This document shows, one piece after another, positions 54,613-64,000 of a stretch of 64,000 nucleotides of DNA (within the stretch, counting starts at the first letter, position 1; each line of letters begins with the position of its first letter). The translations under genes were made by a program, and so were the position numbers. The stretch is from Sphingobium psychrophilum (GTDB lineage Bacteria > Pseudomonadota > Alphaproteobacteria > Sphingomonadales > Sphingomonadaceae), in the NCBI RefSeq assembly GCF_012927105.1, contig NZ_JABBFV010000004.1, positions 248,001 through 312,000 on the forward strand, given 5' to 3'. The notes under the pieces were generated by a model, which was given only the letters and a program-made list of their open reading frames with translations, was not told where the DNA came from and made no database searches.

Positions 54613-55746
54613 TCAACCGATCAAGCCGGACAGACTCTTCCAAAGCCCGAAAGACGACAAATCGTTGAAAGTCACCAGCAGCATCATCGCCATCAGCACC
54701 GCCAGACCGGACCGATAGGCCCATTCCTGCGCAGCCACGCTGACCGGCCGACGCTGCACCGCCTCAATCCCGTAAAAGAGCAGATGCCCGCCATCCAGCA
54801 TGGGAATTGGCAACAGGTTGATGAACCCCAAGTTAATCGAGATGAGCGCGGCGAAGAAGATGAAGCTTTCGATGCCCAGCGTCGCCGCCTGTCCCGAAAC
54901 CTGCGCGATCTTCAATGGCCCGCCCAGTTCCTTGACCGAACGGCCGCCGGTGAAAATCTGACCCATTGTCTCGACCATGGTCCGCACGATCTGCCCAGTG
55001 CGCTCGACCGCGACAATGGGCGCGCGCCACAGGCTCACCGGCTCGATCACCGGATCGCCCGGCGCCAGGCCCAGCCGTCCGATCTGGAACTTGTTGCCAA
55101 AGCCGTCATCCTCGGTGACGCTGCCGATCTTGCCGTCGCGGGCAAATGTCTTGCCGTCGCGCTCGATCACCATCGCCACCGCTTCGCCGGGACGGATCTG
55201 CGCATAGAGGCGGATATCGTCGAAAGTCGCCATCTCGCGACCACCCAGCGACACGATCCGGTCGCCCGCCTTGATCCCCGCCGCCGCCGCCGCGCTGCCT
55301 GGCTGCACCATGCCCGCCACCGCCGGCGTCCGGCTTTCGCCATGCAAGAAGGCAAAGGTCGCCAGGATCAGGATCGCAAACAGGAAATTGATCGCAGGCC
55401 CGGCCGCGACGATCGCGGCGCGCTGCCACAAAGGCTTGGCGGGGAAGCTTTCCGCCCGGTCCTTGGCCGACATTTCCAGCCAGGCCGGATCGGTCATGCT
55501 CGCCGCGTTCATGTCGCCCTTGAAACGGACATAGCCACCCAGCGGCAGCGCCGCGACGCGCCAGCGGGTGCCGCGGGAATCGACCCAGGCGAACAATTCC
55601 GGCCCGAAGCCGATGGAGAACGCTTCCGCCTTCACCCCGCACCAGCGGCCGACCAGATAATGGCCCAGCTCATGGACGAAGACGAGCGGTCCGATGACCG
55701 CCACAAAGGCGAGCGCGGTCAGCAGGAAACCGGGATTATGGATCAA
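54613..55746 (-). CDS. rseP: RIP zinc metalloprotease RseP
   Basis: 377 residues. HELGH zinc site (residues 25-29) in the first membrane segment, FGPELFAWVDSRGTRWRVAA, PLGGYVRFKGD, a PDZ domain with PGSAAAAAGIKAGDRIVSLG, and NLLPIPMLDGGHLLFYGIEA, the third ligand. Start is TTG at 55746 overlapping the dxr stop by TTGA. Intramembrane protease, generally of anti-sigma factors; adjacent to bamA as in E. coli. Confidence 0.95.
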   Translation of the reverse strand: MIHNPGFLLTALAFVAVIGPLVFVHELGHYLVGRWCGVKAEAFSIGFGPELFAWVDSRGTRWRVAALPLGGYVRFKGDMNAASMTDPAWLEMSAKDRAESFPAKPLWQRAAIVAAGPAINFLFAILILATFAFLHGESRTPAVAGMVQPGSAAAAAGIKAGDRIVSLGGREMATFDDIRLYAQIRPGEAVAMVIERDGKTFARDGKIGSVTEDDGFGNKFQIGRLGLAPGDPVIEPVSLWRAPIVAVERTGQIVRTMVETMGQIFTGGRSVKELGGPLKIAQVSGQAATLGIESFIFFAALISINLGFINLLPIPMLDGGHLLFYGIEAVQRRPVSVAAQEWAYRSGLAVLMAMMLLVTFNDLSSFGLWKSLSGLIG

Positions 55747-56900
55747 GCCGTCAATCTTTCCATCACTTGGCCCGCCTCGATACGCGCCCGGCCGTCAGCC
55801 GCCAGCACATCATCGATAACGGCGGGCGTCGCCGCGCTATAACGGTTCAACACTTCCTCTACAATCATGGCGATATCAAGGAAGCCGATCTGCCCGGCCA
55901 GGAAAGCGGCGACCGCCACTTCGTTGGCTGCGTTCAATATCGCCGGCGTCGCCCCGCCCGCCTCGGCCGCCTGCCGCGCCAGACGCAGCGCCGGAAATCG
56001 CTCCATATCAGGGGCTTCGAAATCGAGCCTGCCAATGCGTGTGAGGTCCAGCGGCTGGCAGGGCGTCGCCATCCGCTGCGGCCAGGCCAGCGCGTGGGCA
56101 ATCGGAATCCGCATGTCGGGCGATCCCAACTGCGCCAGCGTCGACCGGTCGCGATATTCGACCATCGAATGAATCACCGATTGCGGGTGGACGAGAATCT
56201 CGATCCGGTCGAGGCCGACCGGAAACAGATGCGCCGCCTCGATCAGTTCCAGCCCCTTGTTCATCATCGTCGCGCTGTCGACGCTGATCTTGGCCCCCAT
56301 CGACCAATTGGGATGCGCCACCGCCTGCGCCGGGGTGATGTCGGCCATCTCCGCCCGGCTGCGGGTGCGGAACGGCCCGCCACTCGCGGTCAGGGTTATC
56401 CTTGCCACATCGTCCAAGCTGCTACCCGCAAGGCACTGGAAAATCGCATTATGCTCGCTATCCACCGGCAGCAGCGTCGCGCCCGATGCAGTCGCGGCCT
56501 CCATCATCAGCCCACCTGCCGACACCAGCGACTCCTTGTTGGCCAGCGCCACCGTGCGCCCGGCCTTCAGCGCCGCCATGGTCGGCCGCAGACCCGCACA
56601 ACCCACGATCGCCGCCATGGTCCAGTCCGCGTCCATCGCCGCCGCCTCGACCAGCGCCTCCTCGCCCGCCGCCGCTTCGATGCCCGACCCGGCCAGCGCC
56701 TCTTTCAGCGCCCCGTACAGCCGCGCCTGCCCGATCACGGCGACTGCCGCGCCCATCTCCCGCGCCAATGCCGCCAAACTGTCCACATCGCTGTTCGCGG
56801 TCAGCGCCACGACCTTATAGTCGTCCGGCGCGCGCCGGATCAGGTCCAGCGTGGACAGGCCGACCGATCCGGTCGCGCCAAAAATCGAAACCCGCTTCAT
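55743..56900 (-). CDS. dxr: 1-deoxy-D-xylulose 5-phosphate reductoisomerase
   Basis: 385 residues. NADPH motif IFGATGSVGLSTLDLIR, ALANKESLVSAG, LLPVDSEHNAIFQCLAG, SGGPFRTRS, NWSMGAKISVDSATMMNKGL and EAAHLF are the catalytic blocks. First committed MEP-pathway step to isoprenoids. Shares 4 bp with rseP and with cdsA. Confidence 0.98.
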   Translation of the reverse strand: MKRVSIFGATGSVGLSTLDLIRRAPDDYKVVALTANSDVDSLAALAREMGAAVAVIGQARLYGALKEALAGSGIEAAAGEEALVEAAAMDADWTMAAIVGCAGLRPTMAALKAGRTVALANKESLVSAGGLMMEAATASGATLLPVDSEHNAIFQCLAGSSLDDVARITLTASGGPFRTRSRAEMADITPAQAVAHPNWSMGAKISVDSATMMNKGLELIEAAHLFPVGLDRIEILVHPQSVIHSMVEYRDRSTLAQLGSPDMRIPIAHALAWPQRMATPCQPLDLTRIGRLDFEAPDMERFPALRLARQAAEAGGATPAILNAANEVAVAAFLAGQIGFLDIAMIVEEVLNRYSAATPAVIDDVLAADGRARIEAGQVMERLTA

Positions 56901-57676
56901 CCGCCCTGCACCAATATGATATAAAGCAACGCGGCCAGCGGCGCGGCGGTCGCCACCCCGTCCAGCCGGTCCATCACCCCGCCATGGCCGGGCAGCAACG
57001 TGCCGCTATCCTTCACCCCCGCCCGGCGTTTCATGTGGCTTTCCAGCAGGTCGCCCAGCTGCGCCGCCACCGCCAGAACGCCGCTCGCCGCCGCCAGCTG
57101 GATCGGCAGGCCACCGAAACGATGTAGCAGGAAACCCAGCACCAGCGCCGCCAGCACGCCGCCCGCCAGCCCCGCCCAGGTCTTCGACGGGCTGACCCGC
57201 GGTGCCAGCTTCGGCCCGCCGATCGAACGCCCCGCGAAATAAGCGCCAATGTCCGTCGCCCACACCAGCCCCAGCGCCCAGAAGGCCAGCAGCAGTCCAT
57301 AGGCATAGGGTGCCTGCCCACGCAGGAACAACAAGGCCACGATCGGCAGGCAGACATAGGGGATGCCCAGCGCCAGCTTCAGGCTGCGGCTGGTGAACAG
57401 CACGAAGAAGAAGGCGGCAGCCCCCGCGATCAGCACCGGCCAATCGATCCCGGCGGCATAGGGGCATAGCAGCGCCAGCGGGATCGACACGGCGAACATC
57501 GCTGCCTTGCGCTGCTCCGGGGTCGCGCCGGTCAGGTCGCCCCATTCGCCCTGCATCAGCACGCCCGCCACCACCAGCAGCGTCCAGAAGATCAGGCCAC
57601 CTGACAGCAGCGCGCCCAGCGCCACCGCGATCAGCGCGACGCCCACGATGCTGCGGGTCCGCAATTCGCTACTCAT
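56897..57676 (-). CDS. cdsA: Phosphatidate cytidylyltransferase
   Basis: 259 residues from the ATG at 57676. Seven to eight membrane segments and the CDP-alcohol signature GRSIGGPKLAPRVSPSKTWA followed by GVKDSGTLLPGHGGVMDRLD (S-x-x-K-R-x-x-K-D-x-G-x-x-x-P-G-H-G-G). Makes CDP-diacylglycerol. Overlaps dxr by ATGA and follows uppS by 5 bp. Confidence 0.97.
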   Translation of the reverse strand: MSSELRTRSIVGVALIAVALGALLSGGLIFWTLLVVAGVLMQGEWGDLTGATPEQRKAAMFAVSIPLALLCPYAAGIDWPVLIAGAAAFFFVLFTSRSLKLALGIPYVCLPIVALLFLRGQAPYAYGLLLAFWALGLVWATDIGAYFAGRSIGGPKLAPRVSPSKTWAGLAGGVLAALVLGFLLHRFGGLPIQLAAASGVLAVAAQLGDLLESHMKRRAGVKDSGTLLPGHGGVMDRLDGVATAAPLAALLYIILVQGG

Positions 57677-57681
57677 GTCGA

Positions 57682-58422
57682 TCACAATCCGCCGAACCGG
57701 CGGTCCCTCAATCGGAAAGCGTCCAGCGCCTGTTCCAACGCCCGGCCGTCGAAATCGGGCCACAGCATGTCGGTGAAATACAGCTCGGCATAGGCCGCCT
57801 GCCACAGCATGAAATTGCTCAGCCGCTGCTCGCCCGACGTGCGGATCATCAGGTCCAGTGGCGGCAGGTCGGCGGTATAGAGCGCCCGGTCGATATCGCC
57901 CGCGCCGATCGCATCGGCCGCAATCTCGCCCGCGGCCGCCCGCGCCGCCAGCGCCTGCACCGCCTGCACCATCTCGTCCTGCGCGCCATAATTCAGCGCG
58001 ATCGCGACGATCGGCCCGCTATTGCCCGCCGTCCGCGCCATGGCGCTTTCGATCATCGTCACCAGCGACGGTTCCAGCGCGCGATAATTGCCGATCACGC
58101 GCAATCGCACGCCATTGGAATGCATCTCGTCGATATCGGACTGGATGAAATGGCGCAGCAAACCCATCAGGTCCGCGACCTCGCTCGCCGGCCGCTTCCA
58201 GTTTTCGGAGGAAAAGGCGTAGAGCGTCAGGCACTCCAGCCCCAGTTCCCGCGCCGCCCGCGCCACCTTGCGCACCGCCTCCACGCCGGCACGATGCCCG
58301 GCGATGCGCGGCAGCAGCCGTTTCTTGGCCCAGCGGCCATTGCCGTCCATGATAATCGCGACATGGCGCGCGCCATGGACAGGCGCGACGCTGGTCAGAT
58401 CGGGCTTGGCTTGTGTGGCCAT
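57682..58422 (-). CDS. uppS: Isoprenyl (undecaprenyl) diphosphate synthase
   Basis: 246 residues. HVAIIMDGNGRWAKKRLLPR (catalytic Asp), GHRAGVEAVRKV, LTLYAFSSENWKRP, and DLMIRTSGEQRLSNFMLWQA near the C terminus. Makes the lipid carrier for peptidoglycan and O-antigen. Common tsf-pyrH-frr-uppS-cdsA order. Confidence 0.97.
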   Translation of the reverse strand: MATQAKPDLTSVAPVHGARHVAIIMDGNGRWAKKRLLPRIAGHRAGVEAVRKVARAARELGLECLTLYAFSSENWKRPASEVADLMGLLRHFIQSDIDEMHSNGVRLRVIGNYRALEPSLVTMIESAMARTAGNSGPIVAIALNYGAQDEMVQAVQALAARAAAGEIAADAIGAGDIDRALYTADLPPLDLMIRTSGEQRLSNFMLWQAAYAELYFTDMLWPDFDGRALEQALDAFRLRDRRFGGL

Positions 58423-58465
58423 CAGGAAGACATGCGTGCTTTGGCCGCGAAAGGAAAGCCCCGGC

Positions 58466-59023
58466 TTACTGGCCGAGGATTTCCTTTTCCTTCGATGTCG
58501 CCAGCGCGTCGATATCGGCGATGATGCTGTCGGTCAATTTCTGGACCTCGGTTTCCTTGCGCTTGCGATCGTCCTCGCTGATTTCGCCCTTCTTCTCGTC
58601 GGCCTTCAGGCTGTCCATGCCGTCGCGGCGGACATTGCGCACCGCGATGCGCGCGCCTTCGGCATATTTGCTGGCGAGCTTCGCCAGTTCCTTGCGCCGT
58701 TCCTCGGTCAGGTCGGGAATCGGCAGGCGCAGCGTCTGGCCGTCGGTGATCGGGTTCAGGCCCAGGCCCGCCGACCGGATCGCCTTGTCGCACGGGCCGA
58801 CATTGGTCTTGTCCCACACCTGCACCGACAACATGCGCGGTTCGGGCGCGGAAACGGTCGCGACCTGGTTGAGCGGCATGTTCGCGCCATAAACGGTGAC
58901 CATCACCGGATCGAGCAGCTGGATATTGGCGCGCCCGGTGCGCAGGCCGCTCAAATCGCCGCGCAGCGCTTCGATCGCACCGGCCATACGGCGCTCAAGG
59001 TCGGACTTGTCATATTGGGCCAT
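58466..59023 (-). CDS. frr: Ribosome recycling factor
   Basis: 185 residues: [76 protein letters not shown] [19 protein letters not shown] and an [20 protein letters not shown] end. Dissociates post-termination ribosomes. Starts 2 bp after pyrH. Confidence 0.98.
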   Translation of the reverse strand: MAQYDKSDLERRMAGAIEALRGDLSGLRTGRANIQLLDPVMVTVYGANMPLNQVATVSAPEPRMLSVQVWDKTNVGPCDKAIRSAGLGLNPITDGQTLRLPIPDLTEERRKELAKLASKYAEGARIAVRNVRRDGMDSLKADEKKGEISEDDRKRKETEVQKLTDSIIADIDALATSKEKEILGQ

Positions 59024-59025
59024 GA

Positions 59026-59751
59026 TTAGCTCTCCTGATTCTGGACGATCGTCGCGACACCCTGCCCGGCCAGCACGGTGGCCAGATTACCGGTTTCGCG
59101 GATGTTGAACACGACGATGGGAATATCATTTTCGCGGCACAGGGCGATGGCGCTGGCGTCCATCACCTTGAGGTTATCGTTCAAGACCTGGTCGAAGCTG
59201 ATGCTGTCATACCGCACCGCATCGGCGACCTTCTTGGGATCGGCATTATACACGCCATCGACGCTGGTGCCCTTGAACAGCGCATCGCAATTCATTTCGG
59301 CCGCGCGCAGCGCCGCGGTGGTGTCTGTGGTGAAATAGGGGCTGCCGGTGCCGGCCGCAAAGATCACGATCCGGCCCTTCTCCATATGCCGCTCCGCCTT
59401 GCGCCGGATATAGGGTTCGCACACCGACGCCATCGGGATCGCCGACTGGACGCGGGTGTCGTAACCCAGCTTCTCCAGACCGTTCTGCACGGCCAGGGCG
59501 TTCATGACCGTGGCGAGCATGCCCATATAGTCGGCGCTTGCCCGGTCGAAGCCCGCCGCAGCACCCGCCAGACCGCGAAAAATATTGCCGCCGCCCACGA
59601 CGACGCAAATTTCGAAACCGGCATCCTTGGCCGCCGCGATCTCGCCTGCGACACGGGCCACGGTTTCCGGCTCGATGCCGAACTGCCCCTGTCCCATCAG
59701 CACTTCGCCGGACAATTTCAACAGGATACGCTTGTAGGCGGGCCGGGTCAT
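59026..59751 (-). CDS. pyrH: UMP kinase
   Basis: 241 residues from the ATG at 59751. [66 protein letters not shown] [20 protein letters not shown] and [14 protein letters not shown] are the amino-acid-kinase family motifs. Hexameric UMP phosphorylation. The gene leads the frr-fabZ run; tsf is upstream but separated by katG and a cytochrome c on the opposite strand. Confidence 0.98.
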   Translation of the reverse strand: MTRPAYKRILLKLSGEVLMGQGQFGIEPETVARVAGEIAAAKDAGFEICVVVGGGNIFRGLAGAAAGFDRASADYMGMLATVMNALAVQNGLEKLGYDTRVQSAIPMASVCEPYIRRKAERHMEKGRIVIFAAGTGSPYFTTDTTAALRAAEMNCDALFKGTSVDGVYNADPKKVADAVRYDSISFDQVLNDNLKVMDASAIALCRENDIPIVVFNIRETGNLATVLAGQGVATIVQNQES

Positions 59752-60024
59752 GAGCGGTCTGATATCCTTTTGCGAGTGGCGGAAAGCGGCGCGGACCTTA
59801 GTCGCGCGCAACCGCAATGCCAAGCGGCGTTTGCGCCGATCCGCCGCCCCGCGCGCGAAAGGCGAGATGGCCCGGACATGGCGTGGACATGCTTATTGCG
59901 CGGCCGTTCCGATTGATCGCAGCACTCAATCATTGTGACCATATCAATCAATTGTCCGTCTCTCCTGCCCGTCCCTATCCGCCTGTAACGGCACCAACGC
60001 CTGCATGAACAGGGATATGACGAC

Positions 60025-62238
60025 ATGAGACGAACATCCACATCCATATTGGCGCTGCTGTGCGCCGCAACCTTGACGCCCGCACTGGCGCAGGAACCCG
60101 CTTTGCCCACCGAACCAGCCACGACCACCTCGCCGCGCTGGTGGCCCAATGTGCTGGATCTGACCGCCCTGCGCCAGCATGAGGCGCAATCCAACCCCTA
60201 TGGCGCGGACTATGACTATGCCAGGGAATTCGCCTCGCTCGATCTCGACGCGGTAAAGGCGGACATCCGCAAGGTGCTGACCACGTCGCAGCCCTGGTGG
60301 CCGGCCGACTATGGCCATTATGGTCCCTTCTTCATCCGCATGGCCTGGCACAGCGCGGGCACCTATCGCGTGGGCGACGGGCGTGGCGGGTCCGATGGCG
60401 GCGAACAGCGGTTCGAACCCCTCAACAGCTGGCCCGACAATGTCAGCCTGGACAAGGCGCGCCGCCTGGTGTGGCCGATCAAGCAGAAATATGGCCGCAA
60501 ACTCAGCTGGGGCGACCTGATGGTCCTGTCGGGCAATGTCGCGCTTGAAGATATGGGCTTCAAGACCGTCGGTTTTGCGGGTGGCCGCATCGACGCCTGG
60601 CAACCCGACGTCGTGTTCTGGGGACCGGAAACGAAAATGATGGGCACCGACCGCTCCAACCCGGACGGTTCGCTCAAGCGGTCGCTGGCCGCCACCACCA
60701 TGGGCCTCATCTACGTCAATCCCGAAGGACCGGGCGGCAATCATGATCCCATCGGCGCTGCCGCCGACATCCGCCGCGCCTTCGGCCAGATGGCGATGGA
60801 TGACGAAGAAACGCTGGCGCTGATCGCGGGCGGCCACACCTTTGGCAAGGCCCATGGCGCGCGCAAGCCCGAAGACTGCCTCGGCAAGGAACCTGCCGCG
60901 CTCGGCGTCGAAAATCAGGGGCTGGGCTGGCACAATAAATGCGGCAAGGGCAATGCGGAAGACACGCTGTCTTCGGGGCTGGAAGGCGCCTGGTCGGCGA
61001 CGCCCACGCTGTTCACCACCCAATATATCGACAATCTGCTGAACTTCGACTGGGTCAAGACCAAAAGCCCGGCTGGCGCGACCCAGTGGATTCCGACCGA
61101 TCCCAACGCCGCCGCCCTGGTGCCCGACGCGCATCTCAAGGACAAGCGCCACGCACCGATCATGTTCACCACGGACATCGCGCTCAAGGAAGACCCAGGC
61201 TTCCGCAAGGTTCTGGAAAGCTGGCAGAAGAATCCCGACCTGTTCGGCAAGGCGTTCGCCCGTGCCTGGTTCAAGCTGACCCATCGCGATCTGGGGCCAC
61301 AGGGGCGCTATCTGGGCAAGGATATTCCCGCCGAAACCTATAGCTGGCAAGACCCGTTGCCCAAATCCGCCATCGCGCCGATCAATGATGCGGACCAGGC
61401 CAAGCTCAAGGCGATAGTTCTGGCGTCGGGCCTGACGACGGCCGAACTGGTGCGGACCGCCTGGGCCTCTGCTGCGACCTTCCGCAGCACCGACATGCGC
61501 GGCGGCGCGAATGGCGCGCGTCTCCGCCTCGATCCGCAACGCAGCTGGGCGGTCAACAATCCGGCAGAGCTGGCCAAGGTGCTCACCAAACTGACGGCGG
61601 TGCAGAAGGACTTTGCCAAGTCGGGCAAGCAGGTGTCGATGGCCGACCTCATCATTCTGTCCGGCAATGCCGCGATCGAACAGGCGGCCACCCGCGCGGG
61701 CCATGCGGTGCGCGTGCCCTTCACCCCCGGCCGGGTCGATGCGGCGCAGGCCCAGACCGACGTCGCCTCCTTCGCCTATCTGGAACCCAAGGCGGACGGC
61801 TTCCGCAACTTCTACACGGCAAAGGCGGAAGTGGGACCGGCCGAAGCGCTGGTGGACAAGGCGGATGCGCTGAACCTCACCGTGCCCGAAATGACCGTGC
61901 TGGTGGGCGGGATGCGCGCACTGGGCGCCAATGCAGGCGCATCGACCGCGGGCATCTTCACCAGCCGGCCCGGCACGCTCAGCAACGACTTCTTCGTCAA
62001 CCTCCTGTCGATGGACACGGTTTGGGCGAAGTCGGCGGCGAACCCCGCCCTGTATGAGGGCAAGGATCGCGCATCGGGCGCGGCCCGGTGGACGGCAACC
62101 CCCGTCGATCTGGTCTTCGGCTCGAACTCCGAACTGCGCGCCGTGGCCGAAGTCTATGCCGCCAACGACGCCCAGCAGAAGTTCGTCGACGATTTCGTCG
62201 CCGCCTGGGTCAAGGTGATGGACGCAGACCGCTTCTAA
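60025..62238 (+). CDS. katG: Catalase-peroxidase KatG with export signal
   Basis: 737 residues. The N-terminal 23 residues ([20 protein letters not shown], then LAQE) form a Sec signal, so it is predicted to be periplasmic, unlike typical cytosolic KatG. Distal pocket Arg105, Trp108 and His109 ([13 protein letters not shown]), the covalent Met-Tyr-Trp adduct residues Tyr230 and Met256, and the proximal His271 ([10 protein letters not shown]) are all present. Both the N-terminal catalytic and the C-terminal heme-less domain are seen. The 273-bp upstream gap shows an AT-rich stretch near 59911-59956 that may hold the promoter; no OxyR site is provable. Confidence 0.95.
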   Translation: MRRTSTSILALLCAATLTPALAQEPALPTEPATTTSPRWWPNVLDLTALRQHEAQSNPYGADYDYAREFASLDLDAVKADIRKVLTTSQPWWPADYGHYGPFFIRMAWHSAGTYRVGDGRGGSDGGEQRFEPLNSWPDNVSLDKARRLVWPIKQKYGRKLSWGDLMVLSGNVALEDMGFKTVGFAGGRIDAWQPDVVFWGPETKMMGTDRSNPDGSLKRSLAATTMGLIYVNPEGPGGNHDPIGAAADIRRAFGQMAMDDEETLALIAGGHTFGKAHGARKPEDCLGKEPAALGVENQGLGWHNKCGKGNAEDTLSSGLEGAWSATPTLFTTQYIDNLLNFDWVKTKSPAGATQWIPTDPNAAALVPDAHLKDKRHAPIMFTTDIALKEDPGFRKVLESWQKNPDLFGKAFARAWFKLTHRDLGPQGRYLGKDIPAETYSWQDPLPKSAIAPINDADQAKLKAIVLASGLTTAELVRTAWASAATFRSTDMRGGANGARLRLDPQRSWAVNNPAELAKVLTKLTAVQKDFAKSGKQVSMADLIILSGNAAIEQAATRAGHAVRVPFTPGRVDAAQAQTDVASFAYLEPKADGFRNFYTAKAEVGPAEALVDKADALNLTVPEMTVLVGGMRALGANAGASTAGIFTSRPGTLSNDFFVNLLSMDTVWAKSAANPALYEGKDRASGAARWTATPVDLVFGSNSELRAVAEVYAANDAQQKFVDDFVAAWVKVMDADRF

Positions 62239-62258
62239 GTGTGACGACCTTACTCTGA

Positions 62259-62378
62259 TCCGTTCGTCCTGAGTAGCCATTGAGCGAAGTCGAAATGGCG
62301 TATCGAAGGATCGCGCGCTGCGCATGATGCTTCGATACGGGTCTTCGACTTCGCTCAGCCCCTACTCAGTACGAACGG
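62259..62378. repeat. Palindromic intergenic repeat, family D (copy 2)
   Basis: TCCGTTCGTCCTGAGTAG and CTACTCAGTACGAACGG mark the ends; the interior pairs GAGCGAAGTCGAA with TTCGACTTCGCTC and CGTATCGAAG with CTTCGATACG. Between katG and the cytochrome gene. Confidence 0.8.
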
Positions 62379-62418
62379 CGTGGGTCACCTCAATGTCATC
62401 ACGCTCTAAGCCTCTGGC

Positions 62419-62455
62419 GGGGCGGCGGCCGGGCCTCTGGTCCGGTCGCCGCCCC
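62419..62455 (+). other. GC-rich hairpin upstream of the cytochrome c gene
   Basis: GGGGCGGCG pairs with CGCCGCCCC around an interior GGCCGGG...TCCGGT arm. No T-run, so it is probably an RNA structure in the cytochrome leader or the katG 3' end, not a standard terminator. Confidence 0.45.
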
Positions 62456-62481
62456 ACACCTTCTATTACGGACTCCCGATC

Positions 62482-62844
62482 ATGACGCTTCGCCATTCCG
62501 GCGCCCTGCCCCTTTGCATCGTCCTGATGGGCGTCACGCAGCCGGCCTTCGCCCAGCCACCGGCCGATTTCGCCATCTGCGCCGCCTGCCACGCGACCCA
62601 GCCCGGAAAATCCAGTTTCGGTCCCAATCTGCGCGGCGTCGTGGGGCGCAAGGCCGCCACCCTGCCCGGCTACGCCTATAGCGACGCGCTCAAGGCGTCG
62701 GGCATCACCTGGAACGCCCGGACGCTCGACACCTGGCTCACCGGACCGCAGGCCATGGTCAAAGGCACGCGAATGCCCTTTGCCGGGCTGGCCGACCCGG
62801 TCCGGCGGCAACGGCTGATCGCCTATCTCGCCACCCTGCGATAA
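62482..62844 (+). CDS. Periplasmic class I cytochrome c
   Basis: 120 residues. Sec signal (1-25, PAFAQPP) followed by one heme site CAACH (Cys33, Cys36, His37), KSSFGPNLRGVVGRKA, and the axial Met in KGTRMPFAGLAD. Small soluble electron carrier similar to cytochrome c2/c552. It may pass electrons to a periplasmic peroxidase; katG lies 243 bp upstream on the same strand, with a repeat between. Confidence 0.93.
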   Translation: MTLRHSGALPLCIVLMGVTQPAFAQPPADFAICAACHATQPGKSSFGPNLRGVVGRKAATLPGYAYSDALKASGITWNARTLDTWLTGPQAMVKGTRMPFAGLADPVRRQRLIAYLATLR

Positions 62845-62859
62845 TCCGGCCCGCAAATG

Positions 62860-62888
62860 AAAAGGGGCGCCCCGCAGGACGCCCCTTC
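62860..62888. terminator. Bidirectional hairpin between cytochrome c and tsf
   Basis: AAAAGGGGCG...CGCCCCTT, a GC stem with a loop around CCCCGCAGGA and an A-run on the plus strand (T-run on the minus strand), between convergent genes. Suitable for terminating tsf. Confidence 0.75.
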
Positions 62889-62913
62889 CCCTAACCCATG
62901 GTCTGTCTCGCGA

Positions 62914-63840
62914 TCAGACGCCGGCGGCCGCCGCGACTTCCGCCGCGAAGTCGCTGACTTCCTTCTCGATGCCTTCGCCCAGCTGGAAGCGGACATAGCT
63001 CTTCAGCGTGATCGACTTGCCGGCATCCTTGGCCGCCTTGGCGACGACGTCGGCGACCGGGGTCTTGTTGTCCATCACGAACAGCTGCGACAGCAGGGCC
63101 TGCTCCTTGGCGAACTTGGCGACCGCGCCGTCGACCATCTTGGCGACGATCTCGGCAGGCTTGCCCGATTCGGCGGCCTTTTCAGCAGCGATCGCGCGTT
63201 CACGCTCCAGCAGCGCCGGATCGATGTCGGCGGCCGACAGCGCCAGCGGGAAAGCCGCCGCGATGTGCATGGCCAACTGCTTGCCCAGCGGCTCCAGCAC
63301 GTCGGCAGGCGCATCGCCTTCCAGCGCGACGAGAACGCCAATCTTGCCCAGGCCCGGCGCCGCAGCGTTGTGGACGTAGGGGACGACGACGCCCTGGGTC
63401 ACTTCGACCTGCGCGACGCGGCGCACATTCTGGTTCTCGCCGATGGTGGCGATGTTGGCGACCAGCTTTTCAGCGACGGTGCCGCCCGACGGATAGGCCG
63501 AATTGGCCAGCGTCTCGGCATCGATCGCGCCGGTTTCCAGCGCGATCGCCGAAACGGTGCGGACGAAATCCTGGAACTGGTCGTTCTTGGCGACGAAGTC
63601 GGTTTCGCTGTTCACTTCGACGGCAACGCCCTTGGTGCCGGCAACGGCGACGCCGACCAGGCCTTCGGCGGCGGTGCGGCTCGACTTCTTCTGCGCGGCG
63701 GCCAGGCCCTTGGCGCGCAGCCAGTCGGTTGCCGCTTCGATGTCGCCACCGGCTTCGGTCAGCGCCTTCTTGCAATCCATCATGCCCGCGCCCGAACGGT
63801 CGCGCAGTTCCTTGACGGCGGCAGCGGTAATCTCGGCCAT
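62914..63840 (-). CDS. tsf: Elongation factor Ts
   Basis: 308 residues. N-terminal [40 protein letters not shown], core [20 protein letters not shown] and the C-terminal TNILYV-like [20 protein letters not shown]. Nucleotide exchange factor for EF-Tu. Preceded by rpsB. pyrH, which normally follows, is here displaced by katG and a cytochrome gene. Confidence 0.98.
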   Translation of the reverse strand: MAEITAAAVKELRDRSGAGMMDCKKALTEAGGDIEAATDWLRAKGLAAAQKKSSRTAAEGLVGVAVAGTKGVAVEVNSETDFVAKNDQFQDFVRTVSAIALETGAIDAETLANSAYPSGGTVAEKLVANIATIGENQNVRRVAQVEVTQGVVVPYVHNAAAPGLGKIGVLVALEGDAPADVLEPLGKQLAMHIAAAFPLALSAADIDPALLERERAIAAEKAAESGKPAEIVAKMVDGAVAKFAKEQALLSQLFVMDNKTPVADVVAKAAKDAGKSITLKSYVRFQLGEGIEKEVSDFAAEVAAAAGV

Positions 63841-63890
63841 GTTTCGGCTCCTAAGTTCAGTGTTTCAAAGGATAAGGTCTTAGATAGGCG

Positions 63891-63920
63891 TTAGGGCGCG
63901 TCTCCGAAGAGCGCGCCCTA
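63891..63920 (-). other. Hairpin between rpsB and tsf
   Basis: On the minus strand TAGGGCGCGC and CGCGCCCTAA form a stem around TCTTCGGAGA, a CTTCGG-type stable loop. No T-run, so it is a possible partial terminator or processing site between the two genes. Confidence 0.6.
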
Positions 63921-63950
63921 GCCTGTCATTCCTACAGTCGTGCGACGCGC

Positions 63951-64000
63951 TTAGGCTTCGGCGACGACTTCTTCAGCGATCGGCTCGTCCATGGCACCCA
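63951..64000 (-). CDS. rpsB: 30S ribosomal protein S2 (C-terminal end, cut by window edge)
   Basis: Only 15 or so C-terminal codons are visible: GAMDEPIAEEVVAEA then TAA (tta at 63951-63953). This acidic tail matches the end of rpsB in sphingomonads and the position, upstream of tsf, is the canonical one. The rest of the gene lies beyond the right edge. Confidence 0.75.
   Translation of the reverse strand, partial: GAMDEPIAEEVVAEA

Noticed and set aside
59944..62325. A 793-codon minus-strand frame opposite katG
   Set aside because: Antisense shadow of a clear catalase-peroxidase; the Arg/Gly/His-rich composition is typical of such shadows.

Overview
The window is a high-GC chromosomal segment of an alphaproteobacterium, most likely Sphingomonadales (Sphingobium/Sphingomonas-like). 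This is inferred from the conserved gene clusters, the YlxR-L7Ae fusion next to nusA, the extensin-family protein and the dense palindromic intergenic repeats. It is mostly core genome. I see no prophage, transposase, CRISPR array or rRNA operon. There is one tRNA (Ala, anticodon CGC).

Layout. 1-4385 (minus): bamD-recN-ligA, with an ABM-domain protein and a small membrane protein inserted before ligA, which runs off the left edge. 4440-5462: an orphan sensor histidine kinase. 5623-18716 (minus): the transcription/translation cluster rimP-nusA-ylxR-infB-rbfA-truB-rpsO-pnp, interrupted by a tautomerase gene, a RelE/HTH toxin-antitoxin pair, an AbrB/PIN toxin-antitoxin pair, an alpha/beta hydrolase and tdk. 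18787-29517: metabolic and housekeeping genes (sugar dehydrogenase, OYE, pyrG, secG, tpiA, ppiD-trpE, extensin, Nudix). 29582-34799: tRNA-Ala, small membrane proteins, queA, cyclophilin, coaD, ispA, xseB, and a lipoprotein. 34965-45231: an orphan protein, purL, a GIY-YIG nuclease between repeats, bioC, DUF418, bfd-bfr, mutT, two Flp pilins, an M48 protease and accA. 45242-50588: xerD, a large secreted protein of unknown function with a small membrane protein, aroK-aroB and rpmE. 50725-64000 (minus): the envelope/translation cluster rpsB-tsf-pyrH-frr-uppS-cdsA-dxr-rseP-bamA-skp-fabZ, split by a divergent exported katG and a cytochrome c.

How the genes work together. The window supplies outer-membrane biogenesis (BamA, BamD, Skp-like, RseP, PpiD), isoprenoid and undecaprenyl synthesis (Dxr, IspA, UppS), phospholipid and fatty acid supply (CdsA, AccA, FabZ), the shikimate start (AroK, AroB) and TrpE, translation factors (IF2, NusA, RimP, RbfA, TruB, EF-Ts, Frr), and DNA repair and recombination (LigA, RecN, XseB, XerD).

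Most unusual points. (1) rbfA lies directly behind a toxin-antitoxin pair, with a strong hairpin separating it from infB, so it may be driven by the toxin-antitoxin promoter. (2) truB carries an in-frame 153-bp palindromic repeat encoding about 51 extra residues. (3) A GIY-YIG nuclease gene is bracketed by near-identical direct repeats. (4) A 45-codon ORF and a perfect terminator form an orphan transcription unit after aroB. Several families of palindromic repeats (called A to E here) recur between genes. All functional calls are from reading the sequence; no database search was run.
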